Below are positions 33,870-43,800 of a stretch of 54,554 nucleotides of DNA, one piece after another. The first letter of the stretch is position 1, and each line of letters starts with the position of its first letter. This DNA comes from Roseomonas sp. CECT 9278 (GTDB lineage: Bacteria > Pseudomonadota > Alphaproteobacteria > Acetobacterales > Acetobacteraceae). The DNA lies in NCBI RefSeq assembly GCF_918698155.1, contig NZ_CAKKLX010000034.1, forward strand, positions 1 to 54,554, read 5' to 3'. Under the pieces are notes generated by a model. It was not told where the DNA came from and did no database searches. It saw only the letters and a program-made list of their open reading frames with translations. A program made the translations under genes and the position numbers.

Positions 33870-36800
33870 ATGTCCGCGACCTACCACAACCTCGCCGCTG
33901 GAAATCTCAGCCAGGATTGGAGCAATACCGGGCTGATCGCGGCCAGCGACGACTGGAGCGGCGTGCCCTCCATCATCGGCTATCGTGGTGACGACGTGAC
34001 CTCGGCGACCGGTGCCGACCCGCAGCTGCTGACCGGCGACGGCACGGTCACGGTGGACGTCAACGCCAACCAGACGGCGCCGAACACCTTCTCGACCGGG
34101 GGCGTCGCGGAATTCGAGATCGCCAACCCCACCATCGCGCTGAACGGATCCGGCACGGCGGATGCGCCGTATCTCGTGGTGTTCCTCGACACCACCGGGC
34201 GCAACACGGTGACCCTGAATTTCAACGCGCGCGACCTGGACGGGTCGACCGACAACGCGGTGCAGCCGATCGCGGTGCAGTACCGCATCGGCGAGACCGG
34301 CGCCTGGACCAACCTGCCCGCCGGCGCCATCGCCGATGCCACCACGGGCCCCTCGCTCGCGACCCAGGTGACGCCGGTCAGCGTGGTGCTGCCGGCCGAG
34401 GCGGAGAACCAGCCGCAGGTGCAGGTGCGGATCATCACCGCGAACGCCGCCGGCAATGACGAATGGGTCGGCATCGACGACATCCTGGTCACCTCCAGCG
34501 GCGCCGGCGGCGGGCCGGTCGAGACCCTGTCCATCGCCGCCGCCTCCGCCGACAAGGCCGAGGGCAATGCGGGGACCACCGACTTCACCTTCACCGTGAC
34601 CCGCACGAATGGCGAGGGCGAGGCCGGCGCCACCTGGACGCTGACCGCGCCCGGCGGCGCGGATGACTTCGCCGGCCCGCTGACCGGCACCGTGGACTTC
34701 GCCGCCGGCGAAACCGAGAAGACCATCACCATCGCGGTCGCCGGCGACACGCTGGTCGAGGCCAGCGAAGGCTTCACCGTGACCCTGTCCGACCCGACCG
34801 GCGGCGCGGTGATCGGCACCGCCAGCGCCACCGGCACCATCCGCAACGACGATGTCGAGGTGGTGCGGATCAGCACCGTGCAGGGCACCGGCGCCGCCAG
34901 CACGCTGGTCGGCCAGACCGTCACCATCGAGGCGATCGTGGTCGGCGACTTCCAGACCGGCGACGCCGACACCAAGCGCAACCTGGGCGGCTTCTACCTC
35001 CAGGAGGAGGACGCCGATGCCGATGGCAATGCGCTGTCCTCGGAAGGCATCTTCGTGTTCCAGGGGTCGCTGCCCGGCGATGTCGCGATCGGCGACAAGG
35101 TTCTGGTGACCGGCACGGTGCGCGAGAATTTCGGCCAGACGGAAATCACCGCCACCTCCGTCACAGTTGTGGACAGCGGCAACGCCGCGCCGACCGCCGC
35201 CGAGATCCTGCTGCCCGCCGCCGGCACCACGCTCAGCCAGAACGGCGACGTGCAGCCCGACCTCGAAGCCTATGAAGGCATGCTGGTCACGCTGCCGCAG
35301 ACGTTGACGGTGACCGAGCAGTTCCAGCTCGATCGCTTCAACGAGATCAAGCTGGTGGCCGGCGACCGCCCGTCGCAGTTCACCCAGGACAACCTGCCCG
35401 ACGTTGCCGGCTACCAGGCCTCGCTGGACGAGGTCGGCGCGCGCACCATCACCTATGATGACGGGCTGAACACGCAGAACCAGCCGATCGGCACCCTGGA
35501 CGGCTTCGGCCCGACCTACAGCACCGCCAATGCCCCGCGCATGGGCGACACCGTCACCGAGCTGACCGGCGTGCTGGACTACCAATGGGCCGGCAACAGC
35601 GCGAGCGGCTCCACCTGGCGCGTGCGCTCGGTCGAGGACGGCGCCAATAGCTTCGACGAAGGCACGCCGCGGCCCGAGACGCCGCCCGATGTCGGCGGCA
35701 CGCTGCAGGTGGCGTCGTTCAACGTGCTGAACTTCTTCCCCACGCTGAACACCATCAACGACACCGGCACGAACAACCCGGCCGACGATACCGCGCTCGG
35801 CTTCGACCCGCGCGGCGCCAACAGCACGGCCGAATACGAACGCCAGCTCGAGAAGCTGGTGACCACGCTGGCGGCGCTGGATGCCGAGGTGATCGGGCTG
35901 ATCGAACTCGAGAACGACTTCCGCCCCGGCGCCGCGGGCAATGCGATCGAGATCATCGTCAACGAGCTGAACGACGATGCGGGCGCCGATGTCTGGTCCT
36001 GGGTGAATCCGGGCGTCGATTTCGTCGGCACCGATGCGATCGCGGTCGGCATGATCTACCGCAACGACGCGGTGCGCCTGGCACCCGGCAGCGCGGTGGC
36101 CGTGCTGGAGGACGGGCTGATCGCCGATGCCGGCCGCGCGCCCCTCGCCGCCAGCTTCGAACACCTGGGCAGCGGCGAATCCTTCACGGTCACGGTCAAC
36201 CACTTCAAGTCGAAGTCGTCCGCCGCCGACCTGCCCGGCGATGCCGATGCCGGCGACGGCCAGGGCCTGTCCAACGCCACGCGCGTGCAGCAGGCGCAGG
36301 AGCTGGTCGACTGGCTGGAGACCAACCCGACCGGGGCCGATACCGACGGCGTGCTGATCATCGGCGACCTCAACGCCTATGCGAAGGAAGACCCGATCCG
36401 GCTGCTGGAAGGCGCCGGCTATACCAACCTCGAGGACCCGGACGACTATTCCTACGTGTTCGACGGGCTGACCGGCTCGCTCGACCACGCGCTGGCGAAT
36501 GACGCGCTGGCCGGGCGCGTGACCGGCGCGGCGGCCTGGCACATCAACGCCGACGAGGCCGATGCGCTGGACTACAACCTCGATTTCGGGCGCGATGCGG
36601 CGATCTTCGACGGCACCGTGCCCTACCGCACCTCGGACCACGACCCGCTGATCGTGGGTCTCGACCTGCGCCCGGCCGAGGCGATCGAGTTCATGCTGTC
36701 GCAGGGCCCGAAGGACGGTGTCGGGCTGCTGTATCGCAACGCGGCGGTCGCCGACCTGCAGGACAGCACGGATGCCGATGACAGCACCGGTGCGACGCTC

Positions 36801-37565
36801 GGCCGCTTCGACCGCGACGATGGCGATGTGCGCGTGCTGGCGGTCGAGCTGGAGAACGGCCGCACCATCGGCAGCCAGCGCGACCCGCAGGCGCGGCTCG
36901 ACTGGCTCGAAGACGGCGCGGCGGTGCTGCGCGACACCGCGCGCCACGGCGCCGATGCCGTCGCGGTGACCGACTTCGTGGGCCAGGCTTTGACGGTGAA
37001 GGGCTTCGACATCGTCGATGTCGCGCTGGACCGCGACGCCGCCATCGACCTGCGCATCCGCGATGCCGAGCACGCCAGCGTGACCACCGGCGCCGGCGAC
37101 GACACCATCCGCGTCGATGGCGAGACGGGCTCGCTGTGGCGCCCCAACCGCTTCGACATCGATGCCGGCGACGGCGACGACCTGATCCGCCTCGATGTCG
37201 AGGATCGCTGGTCGTGGCTGGTGGCGCGCGCGCGCGCGGAGCTCGACGGCGGCGCGGGCGACGACACCATCCGCGGCGGTGCCTCGGCCGATACCATCGA
37301 CGGCGGCGCCGGCGCGGATGTGATGTCGGGCGGCGGCGGGCGCGACACCTTCGTGCTGCGCGCCGGCGAGATCGACGGCGACGTGATCCGCGACTTCGAC
37401 AGCATCCGCTTCGGCCTGCTGGGCCGCGACCAGCTGGTCTTCGAGGGCTTCGCCGACGACGCCGTGCTGGCCAATGCCGGCGGCGACCTCTGGACGATCG
37501 GCGGCGAGACCTTCGAGCTCGACGGCGTGCGCGCGCTGCGCGCCAGCGACTACGAGATCGTCTGA
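33870..37565 (+). CDS. ExeM/NucH-like extracellular nuclease with Calx-beta and RTX domains
   Basis: This 1231-residue multidomain secreted protein has an unknown beta-rich domain at 1-210. A Calx-beta domain follows at about 218-330 (AEGNAGTTDFTFTVTRT, then VEASEGFTVTLSDP), then an OB-fold region at about 330-435 (VTIEAIVVGDFQ to VLVTGTVREN). The endonuclease/exonuclease/phosphatase domain at about 613-925 has ASFNVLNFF, LIELEN (catalytic Glu about 676), VNHFKSK, GDLNAYAKE (about 831), SLDHAL and TSDHDPL. The tail has RTX repeats at about 1072-1160 and a type I secretion-like end. It would digest extracellular DNA for nutrients or biofilm turnover. AGGAG precedes the ATG at 33870; no N-terminal signal peptide. 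Confidence 0.88.
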   Translation: MSATYHNLAAGNLSQDWSNTGLIAASDDWSGVPSIIGYRGDDVTSATGADPQLLTGDGTVTVDVNANQTAPNTFSTGGVAEFEIANPTIALNGSGTADAPYLVVFLDTTGRNTVTLNFNARDLDGSTDNAVQPIAVQYRIGETGAWTNLPAGAIADATTGPSLATQVTPVSVVLPAEAENQPQVQVRIITANAAGNDEWVGIDDILVTSSGAGGGPVETLSIAAASADKAEGNAGTTDFTFTVTRTNGEGEAGATWTLTAPGGADDFAGPLTGTVDFAAGETEKTITIAVAGDTLVEASEGFTVTLSDPTGGAVIGTASATGTIRNDDVEVVRISTVQGTGAASTLVGQTVTIEAIVVGDFQTGDADTKRNLGGFYLQEEDADADGNALSSEGIFVFQGSLPGDVAIGDKVLVTGTVRENFGQTEITATSVTVVDSGNAAPTAAEILLPAAGTTLSQNGDVQPDLEAYEGMLVTLPQTLTVTEQFQLDRFNEIKLVAGDRPSQFTQDNLPDVAGYQASLDEVGARTITYDDGLNTQNQPIGTLDGFGPTYSTANAPRMGDTVTELTGVLDYQWAGNSASGSTWRVRSVEDGANSFDEGTPRPETPPDVGGTLQVASFNVLNFFPTLNTINDTGTNNPADDTALGFDPRGANSTAEYERQLEKLVTTLAALDAEVIGLIELENDFRPGAAGNAIEIIVNELNDDAGADVWSWVNPGVDFVGTDAIAVGMIYRNDAVRLAPGSAVAVLEDGLIADAGRAPLAASFEHLGSGESFTVTVNHFKSKSSAADLPGDADAGDGQGLSNATRVQQAQELVDWLETNPTGADTDGVLIIGDLNAYAKEDPIRLLEGAGYTNLEDPDDYSYVFDGLTGSLDHALANDALAGRVTGAAAWHINADEADALDYNLDFGRDAAIFDGTVPYRTSDHDPLIVGLDLRPAEAIEFMLSQGPKDGVGLLYRNAAVADLQDSTDADDSTGATLGRFDRDDGDVRVLAVELENGRTIGSQRDPQARLDWLEDGAAVLRDTARHGADAVAVTDFVGQALTVKGFDIVDVALDRDAAIDLRIRDAEHASVTTGAGDDTIRVDGETGSLWRPNRFDIDAGDGDDLIRLDVEDRWSWLVARARAELDGGAGDDTIRGGASADTIDGGAGADVMSGGGGRDTFVLRAGEIDGDVIRDFDSIRFGLLGRDQLVFEGFADDAVLANAGGDLWTIGGETFELDGVRALRASDYEIV

Positions 37566-37575
37566 CAGCAGGCCG

Positions 37576-37596
37576 GGGGCCGGTTCAGCCGGCCCC
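37576..37596 (+). terminator. Hairpin after the nuclease gene
   Basis: Perfect arms GGGGCCGG and CCGGCCCC with loop TTCAG lie 10 bases after the stop. No T-run follows, so termination would be partial or Rho-assisted. Confidence 0.45.
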
Positions 37597-37670
37597 TGGC
37601 ACACGGGTTGCTAACCATGCGAGGCTCACGTCGCGGCCGCCGGGGCCGCGCGCCGCGCAGGAGTGACCCC

Positions 37671-39254
37671 ATGCCCCGCCTTCGCCCGACCCTCGCCGCG
37701 GCGGCGCTGCTGCTGGCGGCCGCCGCGCCGGCCGGCGCGCAGACCCTGCGCATCGCCTTCAAGGCGTCGATGGACGGCACCGACCCGCACCAGACCTTCA
37801 CGCCCAACCGCAACGCGCAGCTGCATGTGTGGGAAACGCTGGTGACGCAGGACGCGACGCTGCGCCCACGCCCGCAGCTGGCGGAATCCTGGCGGTCGGT
37901 CGATCCCGTCACCTGGGAATTCAGGCTGCGCCGCGACGCCGTGTTCCATGACGGCACGCCCTTCACCTCGGCCGATGCGGCGTTTTCCATCCTGCGCGCG
38001 CGCGCCGCCACCGGCCCGCGCACCTATGCCGCCGCGGTGCGCAACGTGGCCGGCGTCGAGACGCCCGATGCCCATACGCTGATCGTGCGCACCACCGTGC
38101 CCACGCCCCTGCAGCCGGACTTCCTGGCGGCCATCGCCATCCTGAACGCACGAGCCGCGGAAGGTGCGGTGGATGCCGATTTCAACGGCGGCCGCGCTGC
38201 CATCGGCACCGGCCCCTATCGCTGGGGCCGCTGGACGCCGCAGCAGGACGTCACCTTCGAACGCAGCCCGAACTGGCGCGGCACGCCCGAGCCCTGGGCG
38301 CGCGTGCAGATCCGCTTCGTGCCGAATGACAGCGCGCGCGTCGCCGCCCTGCTGGCCGGCGACATCGACGTGATCGACAACGTCCCGACCGGCCTGCACC
38401 AGCGCGTGCGTGAGAATGCGAACCTCCAGCTGGTGAACGGCTATTCGGTCTTCACCCACTATTTCTACCTGGATGCCATGAGCGCGCAGGTGCCCAACAT
38501 CACCGGCGCGGACGGCCAGCCGCTGCCCAGCAACCCGCTGCGCGACCTGCGCGTGCGCCGCGCCATCAACCACGCCATCAACCGCGTGGCGCTGGCCGAC
38601 CGCGTGATGGAAGGCGGCGCCACCGCCACCGGGCAGATCGCCGCCCCCGGCCTGATCGGCCATGTGCCCAACCTGCCCCTGCCCGAATTCAACCCCGCCC
38701 GCGCCCGCGCGCTGCTGGCCGAGGCCGGCTACCCCAACGGCTTCACCTTGACCGTGCATTGCACGCAGGACCGCTTCGCCGGCGATGCGCGCACCTGCCA
38801 GGCGATCGGGCAGATGCTCACCGCCGTGGGCATCCGCACTCTGGTCGAGGCGCTGCCCATGCCGATCTACCTGCGCCGCAGCGCGACGCTCACGCCCGGC
38901 GGCGCGCCGGAGCTCTCCGCGCACCTGGCGATGTTCGGATCATCGTCCGGCATCGCCTCGGAGGGGCTGACCGCGCTGCTGCGCACGCCCAACGCCGCGC
39001 GGGCGCATGGCGGGTGGAACCGCACGCGCTTTTCCAACGCGGAATTCGACGCCATGCTCGACCGCGTGGACAGCGAATTCGATCCCGAGACGCGCGAACG
39101 GCTGACCCAGGAAGCGATCCGGTGGGTGGCCGACAACGTGCCCCTCGCACCCGTCTTCCATGTCGGGGCGTCCTGGGGGGCGAAGCGCGGCCTGGTCATG
39201 ACACCGCGCGCCGACCAGTACACCATGGCCACGGAGATCCGGCCCGCACCATGA
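37671..39254 (+). CDS. ABC transporter substrate-binding protein, family 5 (peptide/opine type)
   Basis: This 527-residue periplasmic binding protein has a cleavable signal peptide (ending APAGAQ). SBP family 5 features are LAESWRSVDPVTWEFRLR, the block VFHDGTPFTSADAAFS, GTGPYRWGRW, VRRAINHAINR and ALLAEAGYPNGF. It would capture peptides, nickel complexes, opines or similar compounds. The permease and ATPase genes are not in the window, so it must work with a distant transporter. Its stop overlaps the ATG of the following monooxygenase, so uptake and oxidation of the same compound are plausible. GGAG precedes the ATG. Confidence 0.9.
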   Translation: MPRLRPTLAAAALLLAAAAPAGAQTLRIAFKASMDGTDPHQTFTPNRNAQLHVWETLVTQDATLRPRPQLAESWRSVDPVTWEFRLRRDAVFHDGTPFTSADAAFSILRARAATGPRTYAAAVRNVAGVETPDAHTLIVRTTVPTPLQPDFLAAIAILNARAAEGAVDADFNGGRAAIGTGPYRWGRWTPQQDVTFERSPNWRGTPEPWARVQIRFVPNDSARVAALLAGDIDVIDNVPTGLHQRVRENANLQLVNGYSVFTHYFYLDAMSAQVPNITGADGQPLPSNPLRDLRVRRAINHAINRVALADRVMEGGATATGQIAAPGLIGHVPNLPLPEFNPARARALLAEAGYPNGFTLTVHCTQDRFAGDARTCQAIGQMLTAVGIRTLVEALPMPIYLRRSATLTPGGAPELSAHLAMFGSSSGIASEGLTALLRTPNAARAHGGWNRTRFSNAEFDAMLDRVDSEFDPETRERLTQEAIRWVADNVPLAPVFHVGASWGAKRGLVMTPRADQYTMATEIRPAP

Positions 39255-40594
39255 CGAAGCAGCTTCACCTCGGCGCCTTCTTCTTCACGCCGGGCAGCCA
39301 TTCCGCCGGCTGGCGGCATCCGCTCGCGGTCGCCGAAGCCGACATGTCCTTCGCGCACTACGTGCAGATGGCGCAGACCGCCGAACGCGGCTGCCTCGAC
39401 TGCGTGTTCTTCCAGGACACCGCGGCGGTGAACGGCAGCGCGGGGCTGGATGGCGCATCGCCGTGGCGGCCCGGCATGGGGCGCCAGGTGTTTCCCGAAC
39501 CGGCCACGCTGATCGCGGCGCTGGCACCCGTCACGAAGCACATCGGGTTGGTCGCCACCGCCACCACCACCTACAACGACCCCTATACCATCGCGCGGCG
39601 CTTCGGCTCGGTGGACCATATCTCCGGCGGGCGTGCGGGGTGGAACCTGGTCACCTCGCAGATCGAGGACGAGGCCGGCAACTACGGCTTCGACCGCCAC
39701 CCCGACCACGCCAACCGCTACGAACGCGCCGAGGAATTCTTCGACGTCTGCGCCGGACTGTGGGACAGCTTCGAGGACGGCGCCTTCATCCGCGACAAGG
39801 CGTCCGGCCGCTACCTCGACCCATCCAAGGGCCACATCCTCAACCACCAGGGCGAGTTCTTCCGGGTGCGCGGGCCGCTCAACCTGCCGCGATCCCCGCA
39901 AGGCCGCCCCGTCATCGCGCAGGCGGGTTCGTCCGATGACGGCCGCAAGCTCGCCTCGCGCGTCGCGGACATGATCTTCACCGCGCAATCCGTGCTGTCG
40001 GAAGGCATCGCCTTCTACCAGGACATCCGCGCCCGCGCCGCCGCCCATGGCCGCGACCCCGACCATGTCCGCGTCATGCCCGGCTTCATGACCATCCTCG
40101 GCGAAACCCAGCAGGAAGCCGACGACATCGCCGGCGCGCTGGCCGACATGATGGACGAAGCCAATGCCATGCGCCTGCTGGCACGGCTGTGCGGCGACCT
40201 CGACATCCACGCCTATCCGATCGACGGCCCGCTGCCCGACCTGCCGCCCTCCAACGCCGCGCGCGCGCGGCAGGAACACCTGGTCGCGAAGGCGCGGGCC
40301 GAGAACCTCAGCATCCGCCAGGTGGCGCGCTACCTCGGCACCGCGCTCGGCCACCAGCTCATCATCGGCACGCCGAAGCGCGTGGCCGACACCATGCAGG
40401 AATGGTTCGAAGCGGGTGCCTGCGACGGCTTCACCCTGCTGTTCCCGTTCTACACCAAGCCGCTGGATGATTTCGTGCGGCTGGTGGTGCCCGAACTGCA
40501 GCGGCGCGGGCTGTTCCGCACGGCCTATCCGGGGCCGACCCTGCGCGACAGCCTGGGCATCCCGGCGCCGGCGAACCGCTTCGCGGCGGGGTGA
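39251..40594 (+). CDS. LLM class flavin-dependent monooxygenase (NtaA/SnaA/DszA type), copy 2
   Basis: This 447-residue paralogue of the protein at 32382-33689 has the same order of motifs: HLGAFFFTPGSHSAGWRHP, TAERGCLDCVFFQD, IGLVATATTTYNDPYTIAR, HISGGRAGWNLVTS, GEFFRVRGPLNLPRSPQG, VIAQAGSSDDG. It overlaps the binding protein by ATGA, so the pair is probably translated together. Substrate unknown; a flavin reductase must be supplied from elsewhere. Confidence 0.9.
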   Translation: MTKQLHLGAFFFTPGSHSAGWRHPLAVAEADMSFAHYVQMAQTAERGCLDCVFFQDTAAVNGSAGLDGASPWRPGMGRQVFPEPATLIAALAPVTKHIGLVATATTTYNDPYTIARRFGSVDHISGGRAGWNLVTSQIEDEAGNYGFDRHPDHANRYERAEEFFDVCAGLWDSFEDGAFIRDKASGRYLDPSKGHILNHQGEFFRVRGPLNLPRSPQGRPVIAQAGSSDDGRKLASRVADMIFTAQSVLSEGIAFYQDIRARAAAHGRDPDHVRVMPGFMTILGETQQEADDIAGALADMMDEANAMRLLARLCGDLDIHAYPIDGPLPDLPPSNAARARQEHLVAKARAENLSIRQVARYLGTALGHQLIIGTPKRVADTMQEWFEAGACDGFTLLFPFYTKPLDDFVRLVVPELQRRGLFRTAYPGPTLRDSLGIPAPANRFAAG

Positions 40595-40603
40595 CGCCAG
40601 CCG

Positions 40604-40623
40604 GGCCTGCCCCTGGGCGGGCC
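40604..40623. terminator. Hairpin between convergent monooxygenase and GNAT genes
   Basis: Arms GGCCTGCCC and GGGCGGGCC (nine pairs, one G-T) with a two-base loop lie 10 bases after the stop codon. There is no T-run in either direction. Confidence 0.4.
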
Positions 40624-40687
40624 GGATCCGCAGCCCATGCCTTCGCCGCGCCGGCGGGGGCGGGCACCGGGGTGCCTGCCGCGCGCG

Positions 40688-41152
40688 TCAGCGCAGCGCC
40701 TTGGCCATGTACACGCGCGCGAAGCCCTTCTCGCTGGCCCGGCCGGTCTCGCGGAAGCCGACCCGGCCATAGAGCGCGATGTTCTCGGTCATCAGGACAT
40801 GGGTGTAGAGCCGCAGCTCGGCATGGCCGCGCCGCCGTGCCTCGGCCTCGGCGAAGGTCATCAACGCACGGCCATGGCCCTTGCCCTGCGCGGCCGGCGC
40901 GACCGCGACATTGTCGAGCAGCAGCGCGTCGTCGGCATCCTCCAGCACGACCAGGCCCACCAGCGCGCCGTCGGCTTCCAGCACCCAGGCCTGGCCATCG
41001 GCGATCCGCTGCGCGTAGTCGTCCACCATCGGGCCGGGCGGCTTGCCCAGGCGCGCGACATAGTGCCCGTAGGCATCGGCCACGAGCCGGCGGAGGCCCT
41101 CGGCTTCGCCAGGTTGCGCGCGGCGCGGGCGGATCGGGCTGGGGGCGGTCAT
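40688..41152 (-). CDS. GNAT family N-acetyltransferase
   Basis: This 154-residue acetyltransferase has the central LLLDNVAVAPAAQGKGHGRALM, in which Q-x-K-G-x-G binds acetyl-CoA, followed by YGRVGFRETGRASEKGFARVYM. Substrate unknown. It is followed upstream (50 bases) by the PhoR-like kinase on the same strand. Confidence 0.85.
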   Translation of the reverse strand: MTAPSPIRPRRAQPGEAEGLRRLVADAYGHYVARLGKPPGPMVDDYAQRIADGQAWVLEADGALVGLVVLEDADDALLLDNVAVAPAAQGKGHGRALMTFAEAEARRRGHAELRLYTHVLMTENIALYGRVGFRETGRASEKGFARVYMAKALR

Positions 41153-41201
41153 GGACGCGATCCTGCGCGGTGCCGCGCCGGGGTGGCAAGCCTGCGCCCC
41201 G

Positions 41202-42599
41202 TCACCCGCCGGGCAGCCAGACGCGGAAGGTCGTCCCGACGCCTTCCTCGCTTTCGATCGTGAGCGTGCCGCGGTGCCGGTTGACGATGTGCTTGACGAT
41301 CGCGAGGCCGAGCCCCGTGCCGCCGGCGCTGCGCGAGCGCCCCTTGTCCACGCGGTAGAAGCGTTCGGTCAGGCGCGGGATGTGGTCGCGCGGAATGCCG
41401 GCGCCGTCATCCGCCACGCTCAGCACCACGCCGGCGCGGCCATCCGGCGCCGCGCCGGGCGCCACCGCCAGGCGGATGCTGCCGCGGTCGCGCCCGTGGC
41501 GGATCGCGTTGTCCAGCAGGTTGCGGATCACCTGCGCCAGCTGGTCGGCATCAGCCGGTTCGGCGGCGCAATCCACCACCTCCAGCACCAGCTTCGCCTT
41601 GCGCCCGGCCAGGATCGGCGCCATCGCATCGGCCTCGGCGCGTGCCACCGCGGCCACGTCGGCACGGCCGGACGGCGTCTGGTGTTCCGTGAGCTCGATG
41701 CGCGACAGGCCGAGCAGGTCGTCGATCAGCCGCCGCATGCGGTCCGATTGCTCGGCCATGATCTGCAGGAAGCGCTGCTGCGCGGCGGGGTCGTCGGCGG
41801 CGGGGCCGCGCAGCGTCTCGATGAAGCCGATCAGGCTGGCCAGCGGCGTGCGCAGTTCATGGCTGGCATTCGCCACGAAATCGGCGCGCATGCGTTCCAC
41901 CGCGCGTTCCCGCGTGCGGTCGGACAGCAGCACGATCACGCGCCCGCCATCGGCCAGCGGCGGGTCCATCGGGATCACCTGCACCGCCACGTCGCGCATC
42001 ACCGGCACCGGCAGCACCAGGTCGGCCACCGCCGGCGCGCCGCTGGACAGCGCCTGGTCCAGCGCCTCGGCCAGGGCCGGGTGGCGCAGCAGCGCGGCGG
42101 CATCGGGCGGCGTGGCTGCGCCGGCGCGCGGGTCGGTGCCCTCCCGGGTGCCGAGCATCTCCCGCGCCGCGCGATTGGCGCGCAGCGCGCTGCGGTCGGC
42201 GGCCAGCACCAGCAGCGGGTCGGGCAGGGCCTCGATGATGGCGGCGTCGGCGCGGCGCAGGCGTTCGACCAGCGCGCCGCGCTCGGCCAGGCTGCGGGCC
42301 AGGCGCGTCACGCCATCGGCCACGTCCTGCACCGAGGGCAGCAGCGGCGCCACGCTGAGATCCGGCATGCCATCGCCGCCCGAGGCGGCGCGGATCTGCC
42401 GGGCCAGGCGCCCCAGGCTGCCGAGCCAGATGCGCGCCACCGCCGCCCCGCTGGCGAGCGTGACGATCAACGCGGCGGCCGCGTGCCGCGGCGCGAGCTC
42501 GCCGATGGCCGCCAGCAGCAGCAGCATCGCGGACGGCGCGCCCGCGACGACCAGCGTGGCGCGAAACCAGGGAGCGGCGCGCGGCGCCTCACCGAACAT
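41202..42599 (-). CDS. PhoR-like sensor histidine kinase
   Basis: This 465-residue membrane kinase has two N-terminal hydrophobic segments (about 15-60), a PAS-like region at about 115-220, and the HisKA motif FVANASHELRTPLASLIGF with phospho-acceptor H247. The HATPase domain has NLLDNAIRHG, DDGAGIP and GGTGLGLAIVKHIV. The HisKA context matches PhoR of the phosphate regulon. No response regulator or pst genes are adjacent, which is unusual for phoR, so the signal is not certain. Confidence 0.87.
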   Translation of the reverse strand: MFGEAPRAAPWFRATLVVAGAPSAMLLLLAAIGELAPRHAAAALIVTLASGAAVARIWLGSLGRLARQIRAASGGDGMPDLSVAPLLPSVQDVADGVTRLARSLAERGALVERLRRADAAIIEALPDPLLVLAADRSALRANRAAREMLGTREGTDPRAGAATPPDAAALLRHPALAEALDQALSSGAPAVADLVLPVPVMRDVAVQVIPMDPPLADGGRVIVLLSDRTRERAVERMRADFVANASHELRTPLASLIGFIETLRGPAADDPAAQQRFLQIMAEQSDRMRRLIDDLLGLSRIELTEHQTPSGRADVAAVARAEADAMAPILAGRKAKLVLEVVDCAAEPADADQLAQVIRNLLDNAIRHGRDRGSIRLAVAPGAAPDGRAGVVLSVADDGAGIPRDHIPRLTERFYRVDKGRSRSAGGTGLGLAIVKHIVNRHRGTLTIESEEGVGTTFRVWLPGG

Positions 42600-42622
42600 G
42601 GCGCGCGCGCCGCTGCGCGACG

Positions 42623-43771
42623 TCAGGACCCGGCCGCGCCCGGGGCCGGCGCGCGCTCGACCATGCGCGACTCGCCGCTCGGCTCGACCGCGAACAACGC
42701 CAGGCCCCGCTGCACCAGCCCTTCCGGCTGCAGCCGCACCGGGCCGTCCACGCCGTCGAACACCTCGCCGGTATTGGGGCCGGCCTGGCCGCGCGGCGTC
42801 AGCACCACGCGCGCCGCCACGCCGGCGGCGTCATAGGCGATGCCGGCCAGGCGCGGCGGGCGTTCGCCGAAGGCGCCTTCGAAGCGCGCATCGAAGCTGG
42901 CGCGCGACCGCGGGTCGGGGGCGGCGAACAGCGCGCCATGCAAGGCGGGTTCCTGCCCCAGCGTCGCATCCTGCGCCCATAGCGCATGGCCCAGGATGCG
43001 CGGCGCCGGCGCATTCAGCCCGGCCGGGCCCAACCCCGCCGCGATGCCGCGCGCCAGCGCCCCGGTGCTGCCGATCAGCACGGCGTCGACGGCGCCGGCG
43101 GTGCGCTGCGCGATTTCCTGCGCCACCTGCCCGCCGCTGGCGCGCGCCGGGTGCAGCACCACGGTCGGGTCCGGCAGGCCCCATTCGGACGCCACCGACC
43201 GCATCGCCGCGGCCAGGGCGCGGCCGAAGCCGTCGTCCGGCGCCGCCACCGCGAAGCGTTGCGCCCCGTTCGACATGGCGGCACCCATCGCGCGGCGCAC
43301 CTGCTGGGCCGGCGTGACGCCCAGCGTCCAGACCCCGGGGCCGGATTGCGCGGCATCGTTGGTGAAGGCGATCACCGGGATGCGCGCGGCCCGGGCGGGC
43401 GCCGAGGCGGCGGAGGTCTCGGCGGCGGTCAATGGCCCGACGATCACGCGCGCGCCCGCGCCGACCGCCTGGCGGGCCGCACCGGCCGCGCCGGACGCCG
43501 TGCTGCCGGTATCCATCGGCAGGAAGTCCACGGTGCGGCCGCCGCGTTCGAACATGGCGAGCTCGGCCGCCTGCTCCATCGCGCGGCCCAGCGAGGCCTG
43601 CGGCCCGGACAGCGGCAACAGCAGCGCGATGCGGTTGCGCGCCGGTTCCTGCAGCGGCTGGCGGGAGGCGATCGGCCCCGCCCCTTGCTCCCCGCAGGCC
43701 GCGAGGCCCACAAGGGCCAGCACGGCAAGCGCGGAGAAGCGGCGTGGCAGGCGATGCGGCAGAAGGGACAC
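42623..43771 (-). CDS. LpoA/YraM-like lipoprotein (penicillin-binding protein activator family)
   Basis: This 382-residue lipoprotein has lipobox GLAAC with Cys26. The mature part is a periplasmic-binding-protein fold: ALLLPLSGPQASLGRAM, VIVGPLTAAETSAA, PVIAFTNDA. In enterobacteria LpoA activates PBP1A from the outer membrane, and lpoA is divergent from rsmI exactly as here. Only the C-terminal domain of E. coli LpoA is represented; the N-terminal TPR part is absent. It could also be a Leu/Ile/Val-type binding protein, but the lipobox and neighbour favour LpoA-like. Confidence 0.85.
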   Translation of the reverse strand: MSLLPHRLPRRFSALAVLALVGLAACGEQGAGPIASRQPLQEPARNRIALLLPLSGPQASLGRAMEQAAELAMFERGGRTVDFLPMDTGSTASGAAGAARQAVGAGARVIVGPLTAAETSAASAPARAARIPVIAFTNDAAQSGPGVWTLGVTPAQQVRRAMGAAMSNGAQRFAVAAPDDGFGRALAAAMRSVASEWGLPDPTVVLHPARASGGQVAQEIAQRTAGAVDAVLIGSTGALARGIAAGLGPAGLNAPAPRILGHALWAQDATLGQEPALHGALFAAPDPRSRASFDARFEGAFGERPPRLAGIAYDAAGVAARVVLTPRGQAGPNTGEVFDGVDGPVRLQPEGLVQRGLALFAVEPSGESRMVERAPAPGAAGS

Positions 43772-43800
43772 GGTCCTCGGATCCTCCCGGTGGTCCGGCC

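Noticed and set aside
33777..37604. Minus-strand open frame of 1275 codons opposite the nuclease
   Set aside because: The plus strand has a full ExeM-like domain set; the antisense translation is Val/Gly/His-rich without structure.
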